Assembly: GCA_934338765.1 (NCBI GenBank)
Contig: CAKRHL010000036.1
Span: 1-15,598 of the forward strand
Direction: 5' to 3'
Origin: an uncultured Lachnospiraceae bacterium
GTDB taxonomy: Bacteria > Bacillota > Clostridia > Lachnospirales > Lachnospiraceae
DNA length: 15,598 nt
In this document: positions 7,462 through 14,950 of the stretch, piece by piece
How the letters are laid out: every line of letters begins with the position of its first letter
Numbering within the stretch: the first letter of the stretch is position 1
Notes under the pieces: model-generated
What the model was told of the DNA's origin: nothing
Seen by the model: only the letters and a program-made list of their open reading frames with translations
Database searches by the model: none
Made by a program: the position numbers and the translations under genes

Positions 7462-8934
7462 ATGAATTATTCTATATTAAAATATATTCTTGGCTATGTA
7501 TTAAAAATCGAAGCAGCTTTTATGCTGCTTCCTTGTATTACATCTCTTATTTATCATGAGGAGGAGGGACGTTATTTCTTTTTTGTTGCCTGCATCTGTA
7601 TGCTGTTGGGTGTACTCATGACATACCGCAAACCAAAAAGCACCGTCTTTTATTTGAAAGAAGGTTGTCTTGCCACCTCTTTAAGCTGGATCCTCCTCAG
7701 TCTTTTTGGTGCGATCCCGTTCTGGATCAGTGGTGAGATTCCCCATTGGGAAGATGCTCTTTTTGAAACTATTTCCGGATTTACTACCACCGGAGCAACT
7801 ATTCTTGGTGATGTGGAGGCTCTGTCACACACGGCTCTGATCTGGCGAAGCTTTACCCACTGGATCGGCGGTATGGGAGTTCTCGTATTTCTTCTGGCAA
7901 TTCTTCCATTAAGCGGTGGTTCAAGCATCAACTTAATGAAAGCTGAAAGCCCGGGGCCATCCGTTGGCAAGCTTGTTCCAAAGGTACGTTATACTGCTAT
8001 GATCCTGTATGCTATTTATTTTGGCATGACGGTCATCGAATTTATCTTTCTGCTGGCCGGAAAAATGCCTCTTTTCGATGCATTGACCACTGCTTTCGGT
8101 ACCGCCGGCACCGGAGGCTTCGGCATCAAAAATGACAGTATAATGGGCTATTCTCCATATATCCAATGGGTGGTTGCCATCTTTATGATATTGTTTGGTA
8201 TCAACTTTAACTTTTATTTTTATATTTTGTATCGTCATTTCCGCAAGGCAGTGTCCATGGAGGAGATTCATTACTATCTCGCCATGATCCTGATCGCCGT
8301 GACGATCATATTCCTAAATATCCGTACCATGTATCCAACCGGATTCGAGGCAATGACACACTCTGTTTTCCAAGTTGCGTCCCTCGCTACCTCCACGGGA
8401 TTTTCCACAGCGGATTTCGACCTGTGGCCGCAGACCAGCCAGACAATACTGATCATTGTCATGTTTGTGGGAGCCTGCGCCGGCAGTACCGGCGGCGGTA
8501 TCAAGGTATCACGTATCGTCATTCTTTTTAAGACAGTTTTAAAGGAATTAAACAGCTACATCCATCCAAAGAGTGTCCGCAAGATCAATGTGGAGGGCAA
8601 GCCGGTGGACCATGAGGTCGTCCGTTCCATAAATGTATTTTTCATTACATTTATGATCATTTTCGCCCTCTCCGTCTTTGCCATCTCCTTTGAGGACAAG
8701 GATCTGGTCACCAACTTTACCGCCGTGCTGACCACCATCAATAACATGGGACCGGGTCTTGCAAAGGTAGGGCCAACACAGAACTTCGGACATTTCAACA
8801 TCTTTTCCAAGCTGGTACTGATGTTCGATATGCTTGCAGGCCGTCTGGAGCTGTTCCCTCTTTTAATCCTGTTCCACCCGGCTATCTGGAAGGAATCCTT
8901 CGAAAGCCACCGCAAAAAGAAACAGAAAGTATAA
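7462..8934 (+). CDS. trkH: Trk potassium uptake channel subunit TrkH
   Basis: TrkH is the membrane subunit through which potassium enters; it works with TrkA encoded just upstream. The 490-residue protein is strongly hydrophobic and shows the four pore-loop repeats of the TrkH/KtrB superfamily: GFTTTGAT (106-113), GTAGTGGFG (213-221), ATSTGFS (309-315) and NMGPGL (428-433), each carrying the selectivity-filter glycine. The intramembrane gating loop appears as GACAGSTGGGIKVSR (337-351). About ten membrane segments are expected, and the length matches the family. The basic tail RKKKQKV suits the cytoplasmic side. The start has a modest AAGGATG site. The 3' end contains CCTTCGAAAGCC, repeated in the terminator that follows. 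Confidence 0.96.
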   Translation: MNYSILKYILGYVLKIEAAFMLLPCITSLIYHEEEGRYFFFVACICMLLGVLMTYRKPKSTVFYLKEGCLATSLSWILLSLFGAIPFWISGEIPHWEDALFETISGFTTTGATILGDVEALSHTALIWRSFTHWIGGMGVLVFLLAILPLSGGSSINLMKAESPGPSVGKLVPKVRYTAMILYAIYFGMTVIEFIFLLAGKMPLFDALTTAFGTAGTGGFGIKNDSIMGYSPYIQWVVAIFMILFGINFNFYFYILYRHFRKAVSMEEIHYYLAMILIAVTIIFLNIRTMYPTGFEAMTHSVFQVASLATSTGFSTADFDLWPQTSQTILIIVMFVGACAGSTGGGIKVSRIVILFKTVLKELNSYIHPKSVRKINVEGKPVDHEVVRSINVFFITFMIIFALSVFAISFEDKDLVTNFTAVLTTINNMGPGLAKVGPTQNFGHFNIFSKLVLMFDMLAGRLELFPLLILFHPAIWKESFESHRKKKQKV

Positions 8935-8953
8935 AGAAAAACCTTCGAAAGCC
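8897..8953 (+). repeat. Direct repeat of the terminator arm in the trkH 3' end
   Basis: CCTTCGAAAGCC occurs at 8897-8908 inside the last trkH codons and again at 8942-8953 as the left arm of the terminator, 45 bases apart. The similarity continues a few bases further (ACCGC versus GCCGT). The terminator's right arm could pair with either copy. Confidence 0.6.
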
Positions 8954-8983
8954 GCCGTAGGCTCTTTCGAAGGTTTTATTTTC
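8938..8983. terminator. Bidirectional terminator between trkH and the efflux operon
   Basis: AAAACCTTCGAAAG (8938-8951) and CTTTCGAAGGTTTT (8964-8977) form a perfect 14-bp stem with a 12-base loop. T-rich tails follow in both directions (TTTTATTTT rightward, TTTTTCTTT leftward), so it can end both the trkAH transcript and the convergent ABC transporter transcript. Confidence 0.9.
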
Positions 8984-9026
8984 ACAACGCCGCAAACTTT
9001 GGGCTGCTTTAGAAGTATTTTTCACA

Positions 9027-10313
9027 CTATTCGTATCGCAGTGCCTCGATGGGATCCAGTCTGGCTGCTTTGTTGGCCGGATAATATCCAAAAAATACGC
9101 CAACGACCATGGAGAACAGTACCGCAGCAATGATCGCTGCCACGGGTGCCGTTGCAGAATATCCCAGCACAGAGGCAGCCACCGATCCCAGGATCAGTCC
9201 CACAATGATTCCCAGGCAGCCACCGATCAGGCATAACACCATGGATTCAATGATAAACTGGATCCGTATGGAACCATTGGTTGCTCCCAGTGCTTTTCTC
9301 GTTCCAATCTCCCTGGTTCTTTCCGTGATGGAGACCAGCATAATATTCATAACTCCAATGCCCCCCACCAAAAGGGATATTCCTGCGATCAACGAAATTG
9401 CCAGAGATACCGTCTGGATCATCTCACTCATGGACTGTGTCATAGACTCCATAGTAGATGTGGCGATCTCGTAATTGTCGTTGCTCATATAATATGGTGT
9501 AAAAAACGTCTCAATCTGATCCGCAAAATCGGATACACTGGATACAGAAGTGTCCGTAACAATGGTAAACTGTGTATATCCATCATCCGAATGCATGATC
9601 TCCTTGGCGGTTGTCAGTGGGATATACGCATTTGTGGTAACATCCTCTGAGCTGTCACTGACCGTTCCCTCGCTCTCATACTGATACACCCCCACAATAT
9701 AGAAATCCTGATAATTCCCATTAATGTTCAGATTGATCTTCTGCCATAATGCATTTTCATTGTCTCCGTCAAACAGAGTTTCCACCATCTGATCCGATAC
9801 CATGATCACATGCTTGTTCCCGTCCAGATCAGCCTTTTTTATAGAACGTCCCGCCAGCAGGGTAACCTTGTCACTCTGAAAATAATCTTTATTGACGCCT
9901 GATACATTCAGGCCGGCAGAATTACCGTCCTTTTCTACAGTAGCAGATCCTGCCGATTCACTGATCGCCACCGCAGAAATCTGACTCTGAAATGTTTTTT
10001 TCAATTTTTGAAGCATAGCATCGGTGATCCTGTCATCCTCCGTAATGGATGCATTCCGGTTTCCGGCACCAAACCTCATTCCATCGGCACGAACCTCTTC
10101 CTCCTCACTTTTGGCGGATAGTCCAACCGCAATATTATTGGCTCCCATCTCCTGAAAGCTGTTGGATATGGATGTGGTCAATGATTCACTCACCGTCATG
10201 ATCGCAATGACAGCACCAATACCGATAATGATACCCAGCATCGTCAATAACGCTCGAAGCTTGTTGGAAAACAATGCTTTACAGGCAATCCTGATATTTT
10301 CCCAAATCAGCAT
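9027..10313 (-). CDS. MacB/FtsX-type ABC transporter permease
   Basis: This is the membrane subunit of a tripartite ABC exporter of the MacB/YknZ kind, which couples ATP hydrolysis to movement of a large extracytoplasmic domain rather than forming a classical channel. The 428-residue protein has a first membrane helix at about 20-40 ([19 protein letters not shown]), an extracytoplasmic MacB-type domain from about 45 to 290, and three further helices at about 297-320, 350-378 and 383-410. The FtsX coupling motif [15 protein letters not shown] (331-345) and the family's C-terminal [17 protein letters not shown] are intact. It is the last gene of the operon; its start has AAAGGAGG five bases upstream. 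The substrate cannot be told from the sequence: peptides, antibiotics or lipids are all possible. Confidence 0.93.
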   Translation of the reverse strand: MLIWENIRIACKALFSNKLRALLTMLGIIIGIGAVIAIMTVSESLTTSISNSFQEMGANNIAVGLSAKSEEEEVRADGMRFGAGNRNASITEDDRITDAMLQKLKKTFQSQISAVAISESAGSATVEKDGNSAGLNVSGVNKDYFQSDKVTLLAGRSIKKADLDGNKHVIMVSDQMVETLFDGDNENALWQKINLNINGNYQDFYIVGVYQYESEGTVSDSSEDVTTNAYIPLTTAKEIMHSDDGYTQFTIVTDTSVSSVSDFADQIETFFTPYYMSNDNYEIATSTMESMTQSMSEMIQTVSLAISLIAGISLLVGGIGVMNIMLVSITERTREIGTRKALGATNGSIRIQFIIESMVLCLIGGCLGIIVGLILGSVAASVLGYSATAPVAAIIAAVLFSMVVGVFFGYYPANKAARLDPIEALRYE

Positions 10314-10318
10314 TTCTG

Positions 10319-10326
10319 CCTCCTTT
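10319..10326 (-). promoter_or_regulatory. Strong ribosome binding site of the permease gene
   Basis: AAAGGAGG read leftward lies five bases before the ATG at 10313. It marks the start and suggests the permease is translated independently of the ATPase. Confidence 0.8.
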
Positions 10327-10359
10327 CATACTAATCCTCAGAAATCTTCATATCCTTGT

Positions 10360-11049
10360 TTATATTCTGCCATCACAGATCCGGACAATACGATCTGTCT
10401 CCTCTGCCAGTTCCCTGGAATGTGTGATCAGCACGATTGTTTTGCCCTGTTTCTTATGAAGTTCATGAAAAATATCCATGATCTTCCGGCTGGTTTCTGA
10501 GTCAAGTGCCCCTGTGGGCTCATCCGCCAATATGATGGAAGGATCATTTGCCATAGCCCGGGCGATTGCCGTCCTCTGTTTCTGACCTCCGGACAGCTCC
10601 TCCGGTTTGTGAAACATTCTCTCTTCCATTCCTACCAGCTTCAAAAGTTCCTTTGCCCGAAGTCTCCGCTCTGCCCTTTTCACACCGCCATACAGCAGTG
10701 GCAGCTCCACATTCTCCAATGCCGTTGTCCTCGGGATCAGATTGTATGTCTGGAAAACAAATCCGATCTGTTGATTGCGTATCATAGACAGTTCCTTGTC
10801 ACCGGTTTCTCCAACATTCTGTCCCTGAAGAAAGTATTCTCCCTCCGTGGGACGATCCAGTGCACCTATAATATTCATCAGAGTCGATTTCCCGGAACCG
10901 GACTCGCCTACAATTGAAACAAACTCGCCTTTTTCCACCTGCAGATTGATGCCGTGAAGTATCTCAAGCTCATTTGGCTTACCAATATAAAATCTTTTAA
11001 CAATGCCCTGCAAAGATATAACATATGGAGATTTTTGCTCTTTTTCCAT
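10360..11049 (-). CDS. MacB/LolD-type ABC transporter ATPase
   Basis: This is the cytoplasmic ATP-hydrolysing subunit of the exporter. The 229-residue protein contains every motif of an active ABC ATPase: Walker A GESGSGKST (48-56), Q-loop Q100 in FVFQTYNL, signature LSGGQKQR (152-159), Walker B SIILADEP with catalytic E177, D-loop ALDSE (181-185) and switch H210 in LITHSREL. The length and the IGFVFQTYNLIP pattern are typical of the MacB/LolD/YknY group. Its ATG directly follows the TAA of the adaptor gene with no spacing, which suggests translational coupling. The permease starts 46 bases further on. Confidence 0.96.
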   Translation of the reverse strand: MEKEQKSPYVISLQGIVKRFYIGKPNELEILHGINLQVEKGEFVSIVGESGSGKSTLMNIIGALDRPTEGEYFLQGQNVGETGDKELSMIRNQQIGFVFQTYNLIPRTTALENVELPLLYGGVKRAERRLRAKELLKLVGMEERMFHKPEELSGGQKQRTAIARAMANDPSIILADEPTGALDSETSRKIMDIFHELHKKQGKTIVLITHSRELAEETDRIVRICDGRI

Positions 11050-12762
11050 TTATTTTCCACCTCCCGGTCCGCCGCCGAAGCCGCCTTTACCGCCCATGTT
11101 ACCACCATCCGGCATGCCGCCTCCATTCATGCCTCCCATACCTCCAAGGGCATTACTGCTTTTGTCAGAGGAAGAATCACTTCCCGAGGAGACCTTATCA
11201 GTTGGCACAACAACTTCAAGACCTTCCTGCAGATCATCTCCGGATATCTCAACATAATAATCCGTCTCCATTCCTTTGGTTACAGTGATCTGACGCGTCT
11301 GAGCCTGACTGCTACTCTTTGTGCTGTCGTCTTTACCGTCACTGTCCTGTGGTTTCTGTCCCTTCTGATCGTCCGGTGGATTTCCCTTCATCTGTCCGGC
11401 ACCGCCCTGCTGTGCACTGCTGTTGTCACTATTTTGCTGCTCTGTATCATTCCCTGTCTGCCGGCTTTCTGTGCTATTTTCCATTTTCTGATCACCGGTA
11501 TTATCATTATCTGCCACTGTAATATAATAGCTGCCATCCTGTGCCTCGCTGACCGCATCATATGGTACAGCAAATACATCGTCCGCCTCATCCTTGATAA
11601 TACTGCATTTTGCTGTCATTCCCATTTTAAGACGACTGTCCTTAGTTTTCAAACGAATACGGACCTCATATCCGTCACTGCCGCTGCTTCCTGTATTTGC
11701 GGCATCACCGGCGGTTTCTGTAGAAGAACTGCTGCCGGTAGACGGTGCCACAAAGGTTACAACACCCTCCAGCTCATCCTCATCGGTAGCCTCCGTCAGG
11801 ATCGCCACACGTTGTCCCTTTTTCACATCACTGATATCGTATTCATCTACACTTGTAGTAATTGTATATCCGCTGATATCATCCAGCTCTGCAATGGTTC
11901 CGCCGGTATATGTGTCTCCCACAGATACATTTAATGCGGTCACGACACCGTCCATAGGTGCTGTCACTGTACATTTATCCAATGACTCCTGAGCTTCTTC
12001 AACTTTTTTCTGTGCCTCTTTGACATTCTTGGTCTGATTGCTCTGCGCATTGCTCACGGAGCTTTTCGCCTGAGTCACAGCGGATTTATTTTGTCTTGCC
12101 GTATCTGTCTGATTGTCCTTTGCTGTCTCCAGCGCGGATCTTACCTGCTCATATGCCTCCTGCGCCTTTGTCAGTGCCTCCTGCGCTGCCGCAAGCTCCT
12201 GACTATTCTTTCCCTTTGCACTGCTTTTTAGTTTCTTTACTTTATTTTTGGCTGTCTGTAACGCTTTTGCTGCCGTTTCCTTTGCTTTTTGCGCCTTCTT
12301 TACGTTTTTTGCTGCCTTTGCATTGTTGTAACTCTGGTCACTGAGCGCGGTGTCATACTGCTCCTGCGCAGATTCCACCTCGGTTGCGGCAGAACTCTGT
12401 GCCTCTGATAAAGCATCCTTTGCATCTGTCAGACTGCTCTCCAGACTGTTCGAATCAAAAAGAACAAGGGAATCTCCCTTTTTGACTTCATCCCCGACCT
12501 TGACACAGACCTTTTGGACAGTCACATCATTAACCGAAGCCGATACCTTCTGTGTCTTCCTGCTCTCAATGGTTCCGGATGCACTGATGGAATCGATGAG
12601 ATCCATTTTGGTCAAAGTTGTTGTACTCTGTCTGGTCACTCCCTCCGAAGAGGCTTTCTTTGCCTTAAGATAATGTTTTCCCGCCAGGATTCCTCCTGCC
12701 AGGATCAGAACAACACCGCCGCAGACAATCACCTTAAACTTTTTCCCACGTTTCTTTTTCAT
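11050..12762 (-). CDS. HlyD/MacA/YknX-like membrane-anchored efflux adaptor
   Basis: This is the extracytoplasmic adaptor of the tripartite exporter. The 570-residue protein has a basic N-terminus and one membrane anchor (about 9-28); C14 lacks a proper lipobox. Next come the first half of a lipoyl/barrel-sandwich domain (about 60-105, with KVGDEVKKGDSLVLF), a long alanine/lysine/glutamine-rich coiled coil (about 105-262), the second half (CTVTAPMDGVVTALNVSVGD, 264-283), a beta-barrel domain (about 298-390) and a membrane-proximal domain (about 395-515). That last domain is split by a polar, low-complexity stretch (about 418-488). The tail (522-570) is serine-rich, then Gly/Met-rich. The chosen ATG has AAAGG and AAGGTG upstream; the frame stays open further upstream but without a ribosome site. 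Adaptors of this kind occur in Gram-positive bacteria without TolC, as in YknXYZ. Confidence 0.92.
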   Translation of the reverse strand: MKKKRGKKFKVIVCGGVVLILAGGILAGKHYLKAKKASSEGVTRQSTTTLTKMDLIDSISASGTIESRKTQKVSASVNDVTVQKVCVKVGDEVKKGDSLVLFDSNSLESSLTDAKDALSEAQSSAATEVESAQEQYDTALSDQSYNNAKAAKNVKKAQKAKETAAKALQTAKNKVKKLKSSAKGKNSQELAAAQEALTKAQEAYEQVRSALETAKDNQTDTARQNKSAVTQAKSSVSNAQSNQTKNVKEAQKKVEEAQESLDKCTVTAPMDGVVTALNVSVGDTYTGGTIAELDDISGYTITTSVDEYDISDVKKGQRVAILTEATDEDELEGVVTFVAPSTGSSSSTETAGDAANTGSSGSDGYEVRIRLKTKDSRLKMGMTAKCSIIKDEADDVFAVPYDAVSEAQDGSYYITVADNDNTGDQKMENSTESRQTGNDTEQQNSDNSSAQQGGAGQMKGNPPDDQKGQKPQDSDGKDDSTKSSSQAQTRQITVTKGMETDYYVEISGDDLQEGLEVVVPTDKVSSGSDSSSDKSSNALGGMGGMNGGGMPDGGNMGGKGGFGGGPGGGK

Positions 12763-12874
12763 ATGACACCTTACCTTTCTAACAAATAAATCAAATAATA
12801 TGTTCCATATCATACCCAAATTTCTTGTTGAAAAAGTGTAGAATTCATGTTCAAACTGTGAAACGAAGTTTCTG

Positions 12875-12903
12875 TTGATAAAATACTCCAATACTAATAT
12901 AAT
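12875..12903 (+). promoter_or_regulatory. Sigma-A promoter of murG
   Basis: TTGATA (12875-12880) and a perfect TATAAT (12898-12903) are separated by 17 bases. Transcription would start near 12910, leaving a leader of about 94 bases. Just upstream, GAAAC and GTTTC flank GAA (12860-12872), a small inverted repeat that could be an operator. In the leftward direction I see no convincing promoter for the efflux operon; the TATGAT in 12763-12874 lacks a good -35. Confidence 0.75.
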
Positions 12904-13003
12904 AGATTAGACAGTAAGCGAATGATTTCTGATATATTATAGGAACCAGGAGGCTGTCGCTTTTACAACCTGTTTATTCTTCAAGAAAGGATTGGTATAT
13001 AAA

Positions 13004-14080
13004 ATGAAAAAAATAGTTCTTACAGGTGGAGGTACTGCCGGTCATGTAACACCAAACATCGCCCTGATCCCGGAGCTGCAAAAGCAGGGCTACGAGGTTC
13101 ACTATATCGGCTCCTATGAGGGCATTGAAAGCCGGCTGATCCCGGAGCTTGACATTCCATATTACGGTATTTCCAGCGGCAAGCTGCGCCGCTATATTGA
13201 TCCCAAAAACTTAAGCGATCCCTTTAAGGTAATCCGTGGATACAGTCAGGCACGCAAGCTGTTAAAGCTCATCCGCCCTGACGTGGTATTTTCCAAGGGA
13301 GGGTTTGTTTCCGTTCCTGTAGTTGTCGCAGCCAAATCCCGTCATATTCCATGTGTGATCCATGAATCCGATATGACACCGGGACTTGCCAATAAGATCT
13401 GTATCCCTTGCGCAGACAGAGTCTGTACGAACTTTCCTGAGACCTTAAAGCATCTGCCGGAGCGCAAGGGAGTGCTTACGGGTTCTCCGATCCGTCAGGA
13501 GCTTTTCAAGGGCAGCAGGGAAAAAGGGCTTGCTTTCTGTGGTTTCACAGATGATAAGCCCGTGATCCTGATCATCGGCGGAAGTCTTGGCGCAGTCCGG
13601 GTAAATGAAGCTGTACGAGCAATCCTTCCACAGCTTCTGGAGCGTTTCCAGATCATTCATCTGTGTGGCAAAGGTAAGATGGACGATTCTCTTAAGGATA
13701 CAAAGGGCTATGTACAGTTTGAGTACATAAAGGAGGAATTGCGGGATCTTATGGCGGCCGCAGATATTATGATCTCCCGTGCCGGAGCCAATGCCATCTG
13801 TGAAATCCTTGCTCTTCGTAAACCAAACATCCTGATCCCGCTTTCCGCCCAGGCAAGCCGCGGAGACCAGATCCTGAATGCTGCCTCCTTCGAGAAGCAG
13901 GGCTATAGCATTGTGATCCAGGAGGAGGAGCTCACCAACGAAAAGCTCCTGAACGCCGTCAATACCGCATTTAATGAAAAAGAGCGTTTCATCAAGGCAA
14001 TGCAGCGAAGCCAGCTCAACAATTCCATCGAAAAGATCGTGGAACTGATCAATGCTTCTGCAAAAAACAAAAAGAAGTAA
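13004..14080 (+). CDS. murG: UDP-GlcNAc:lipid I N-acetylglucosaminyl transferase MurG (lipid II synthase)
   Basis: MurG adds GlcNAc to lipid I on the inner face of the membrane, making lipid II, the last cytoplasmic step of peptidoglycan precursor synthesis. The 358-residue protein has the GT-B fold signatures: N-terminal glycine loop GGGTAGHV (8-15), KGGFVSVPV (98-106), HESDMTPGLAN (120-130), linker LTGSPIRQE (158-166), the second glycine loop IGGSLGAVRVNE (191-202), the UDP-GlcNAc motif SRAGANAICEIL (258-269) with E267, and RGDQILNA (286-293). Length matches the family. It stands apart from ftsW, murD or other dcw genes, with its own promoter. The ATG at 13004 is preferred although AAAGG lies 13 bases upstream, a long gap; the in-frame TTG at 12992 sits too close to the same site. 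Confidence 0.96.
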   Translation: MKKIVLTGGGTAGHVTPNIALIPELQKQGYEVHYIGSYEGIESRLIPELDIPYYGISSGKLRRYIDPKNLSDPFKVIRGYSQARKLLKLIRPDVVFSKGGFVSVPVVVAAKSRHIPCVIHESDMTPGLANKICIPCADRVCTNFPETLKHLPERKGVLTGSPIRQELFKGSREKGLAFCGFTDDKPVILIIGGSLGAVRVNEAVRAILPQLLERFQIIHLCGKGKMDDSLKDTKGYVQFEYIKEELRDLMAAADIMISRAGANAICEILALRKPNILIPLSAQASRGDQILNAASFEKQGYSIVIQEEELTNEKLLNAVNTAFNEKERFIKAMQRSQLNNSIEKIVELINASAKNKKK

Positions 14081-14187
14081 TGATATATGATTTTTGCCTT
14101 AGATTTTTCTAGCAGCCGTGAGCTGGTAACACCAAAATTGTCTTGTCACTTACGGATTTTAAAAAGTCTAAAAAATGGAGGTTTCCA

Positions 14188-14364
14188 ATGAATATTCCAA
14201 ATGATCCTATGATGCTGGTCAGTTACATTAACACACAGCTTCGTGACTTTTATCCAAGTCTTGAGGAGCTGTGCAAATCCATGGATCTGGACCAGCAGCA
14301 GATCTGCGATAAATTAAAATCGATAGATTACAGCTATAATGCTGCTACCAACCGATTTGTATAA
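14188..14364 (+). CDS. Small DUF4250-type protein
   Basis: This encodes a 58-residue protein of unknown function. Its opening NIPNDPMMLVSYINTQLRD and closing SIDYSYNAATNRFV match my recollection of the DUF4250 family, short proteins common in Clostridia. The segment YPSLEELCKSMDLDQQQICDKL reads like a compact helix-turn-helix, so nucleic acid binding is possible but not shown. There is no signal peptide, membrane segment or cysteine pair. The ATG was chosen because GGAGG lies six bases before it; an in-frame upstream start at 14143 has no such site. It follows murG by 107 bases with no strong terminator between them, so some co-transcription is likely, and it ends at a strong terminator. Confidence 0.8.
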   Translation: MNIPNDPMMLVSYINTQLRDFYPSLEELCKSMDLDQQQICDKLKSIDYSYNAATNRFV

Positions 14365-14388
14365 TAATGATTATAACAGATATTGTAA

Positions 14389-14443
14389 AACAGCCTCGGA
14401 TATCACCTTTTCACATTTCGGTGATATCCGAGGCTGTTATTAT
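14389..14443. terminator. Long perfect-stem terminator, probably bidirectional
   Basis: AACAGCCTCGGATATCACC (14389-14407) and GGTGATATCCGAGGCTGTT (14420-14438) form a 19-bp stem without mismatch around a 12-base loop. The rightward tail is TTATTATT; the leftward tail is TTTTAC. It separates the DUF4250-type gene from the convergent acetyltransferase gene. Confidence 0.88.
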
Positions 14444-14472
14444 TGCATCATTTTTCTCTTTGATCATTAGAT

Positions 14473-14916
14473 TTATGAAGTGATAATACTGCCGTCTGCA
14501 ATCCGGGAGACCCACATAGACATCCCCGGACCATGATTTCCAAAGGGGCGGGTATGAAAGCCAAAGCGCTCATAAAAGCTTTCTCTCTTATAAGCTGCCA
14601 TCAGACTCACCATTACAGTCTCATCATCCATGACATCCCGCTTGATATACTCCAGAAGTCTGTCGATCAGAGCCGTACCGATATGCTCTCCCTGACACTC
14701 CGGCCGCACGATCACATCTGTAATGAAATAGGTATAGCCACCGTCACTGACGATCCTCGCCATCCCAACCGGCTTACCGTCCTTTCTGGCGATGAGTTTG
14801 TAGAAAGAATTGGTCAATGCTTTCTGCGCCCTTTTGTCTTTTACGGTGATCCAGTTCACGGAACGTCGCAGGTCATTATACTCCTCCACCGTAATCTCAT
14901 CTGTATATGTAAGCAT
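14473..14916 (-). CDS. GNAT family N-acetyltransferase
   Basis: The 147-residue protein is a GCN5-related acetyltransferase that would transfer an acetyl group from acetyl-CoA to an amine. The acetyl-CoA binding motif A is VIVRPECQGEHIGTALIDRL (68-87), with the pyrophosphate loop QGEHIG (75-80); KLIARKDGKPVGMARIVSDG (40-59) forms the preceding strands. A late YKRESFYERFGF (109-120) is the usual C-terminal tyrosine-containing region. The substrate is not evident. The start at 14916 has AAAGGGAAG upstream. It lies 34 bases downstream of the chemotaxis receptor gene on the same strand with no terminator between, so the two may share a transcript, but a functional link is not implied. Confidence 0.9.
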   Translation of the reverse strand: MLTYTDEITVEEYNDLRRSVNWITVKDKRAQKALTNSFYKLIARKDGKPVGMARIVSDGGYTYFITDVIVRPECQGEHIGTALIDRLLEYIKRDVMDDETVMVSLMAAYKRESFYERFGFHTRPFGNHGPGMSMWVSRIADGSIITS

Positions 14917-14950
14917 TTTGTCTTCCCTTTCTTTCTACTGTATTTATAGT

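Noticed and set aside
10954..11934. A 326-codon open frame on the + strand opposite the adaptor gene.
   Set aside because: It is antisense to the adaptor, has no ribosome site, and its proline/serine/cysteine-rich product is what the complementary strand of Gly- and Ala/Lys-rich codons would give. The adaptor frame shows clear family motifs instead.
9027..12762. The three-gene ABC system as a dedicated bacteriocin or antibiotic self-resistance locus.
   Set aside because: No precursor peptide, modification enzyme, two-component system or immunity gene is beside it. It is best called a general MacAB/YknXYZ-like exporter.
12763..12874. A leftward promoter for the efflux operon using TATGAT.
   Set aside because: The only -35 at 17 bases is ACTTTT, a poor match. 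A promoter must exist nearby but I cannot place it.
12948..13007. A leader peptide before murG beginning near AGGAGG (12948-12953) and ending in a TGA that overlaps the murG ATG.
   Set aside because: The only candidate start is a CTG lying directly against the ribosome site, too close for normal initiation. The overlap may be chance.
14116..14155. A stem CCGTGAG/CTTACGG between murG and the DUF4250-type gene, followed by ATTTT, as a murG terminator.
   Set aside because: It has only seven pairs with one G-U, a 26-base loop and a short T run, so I do not count it as a terminator.
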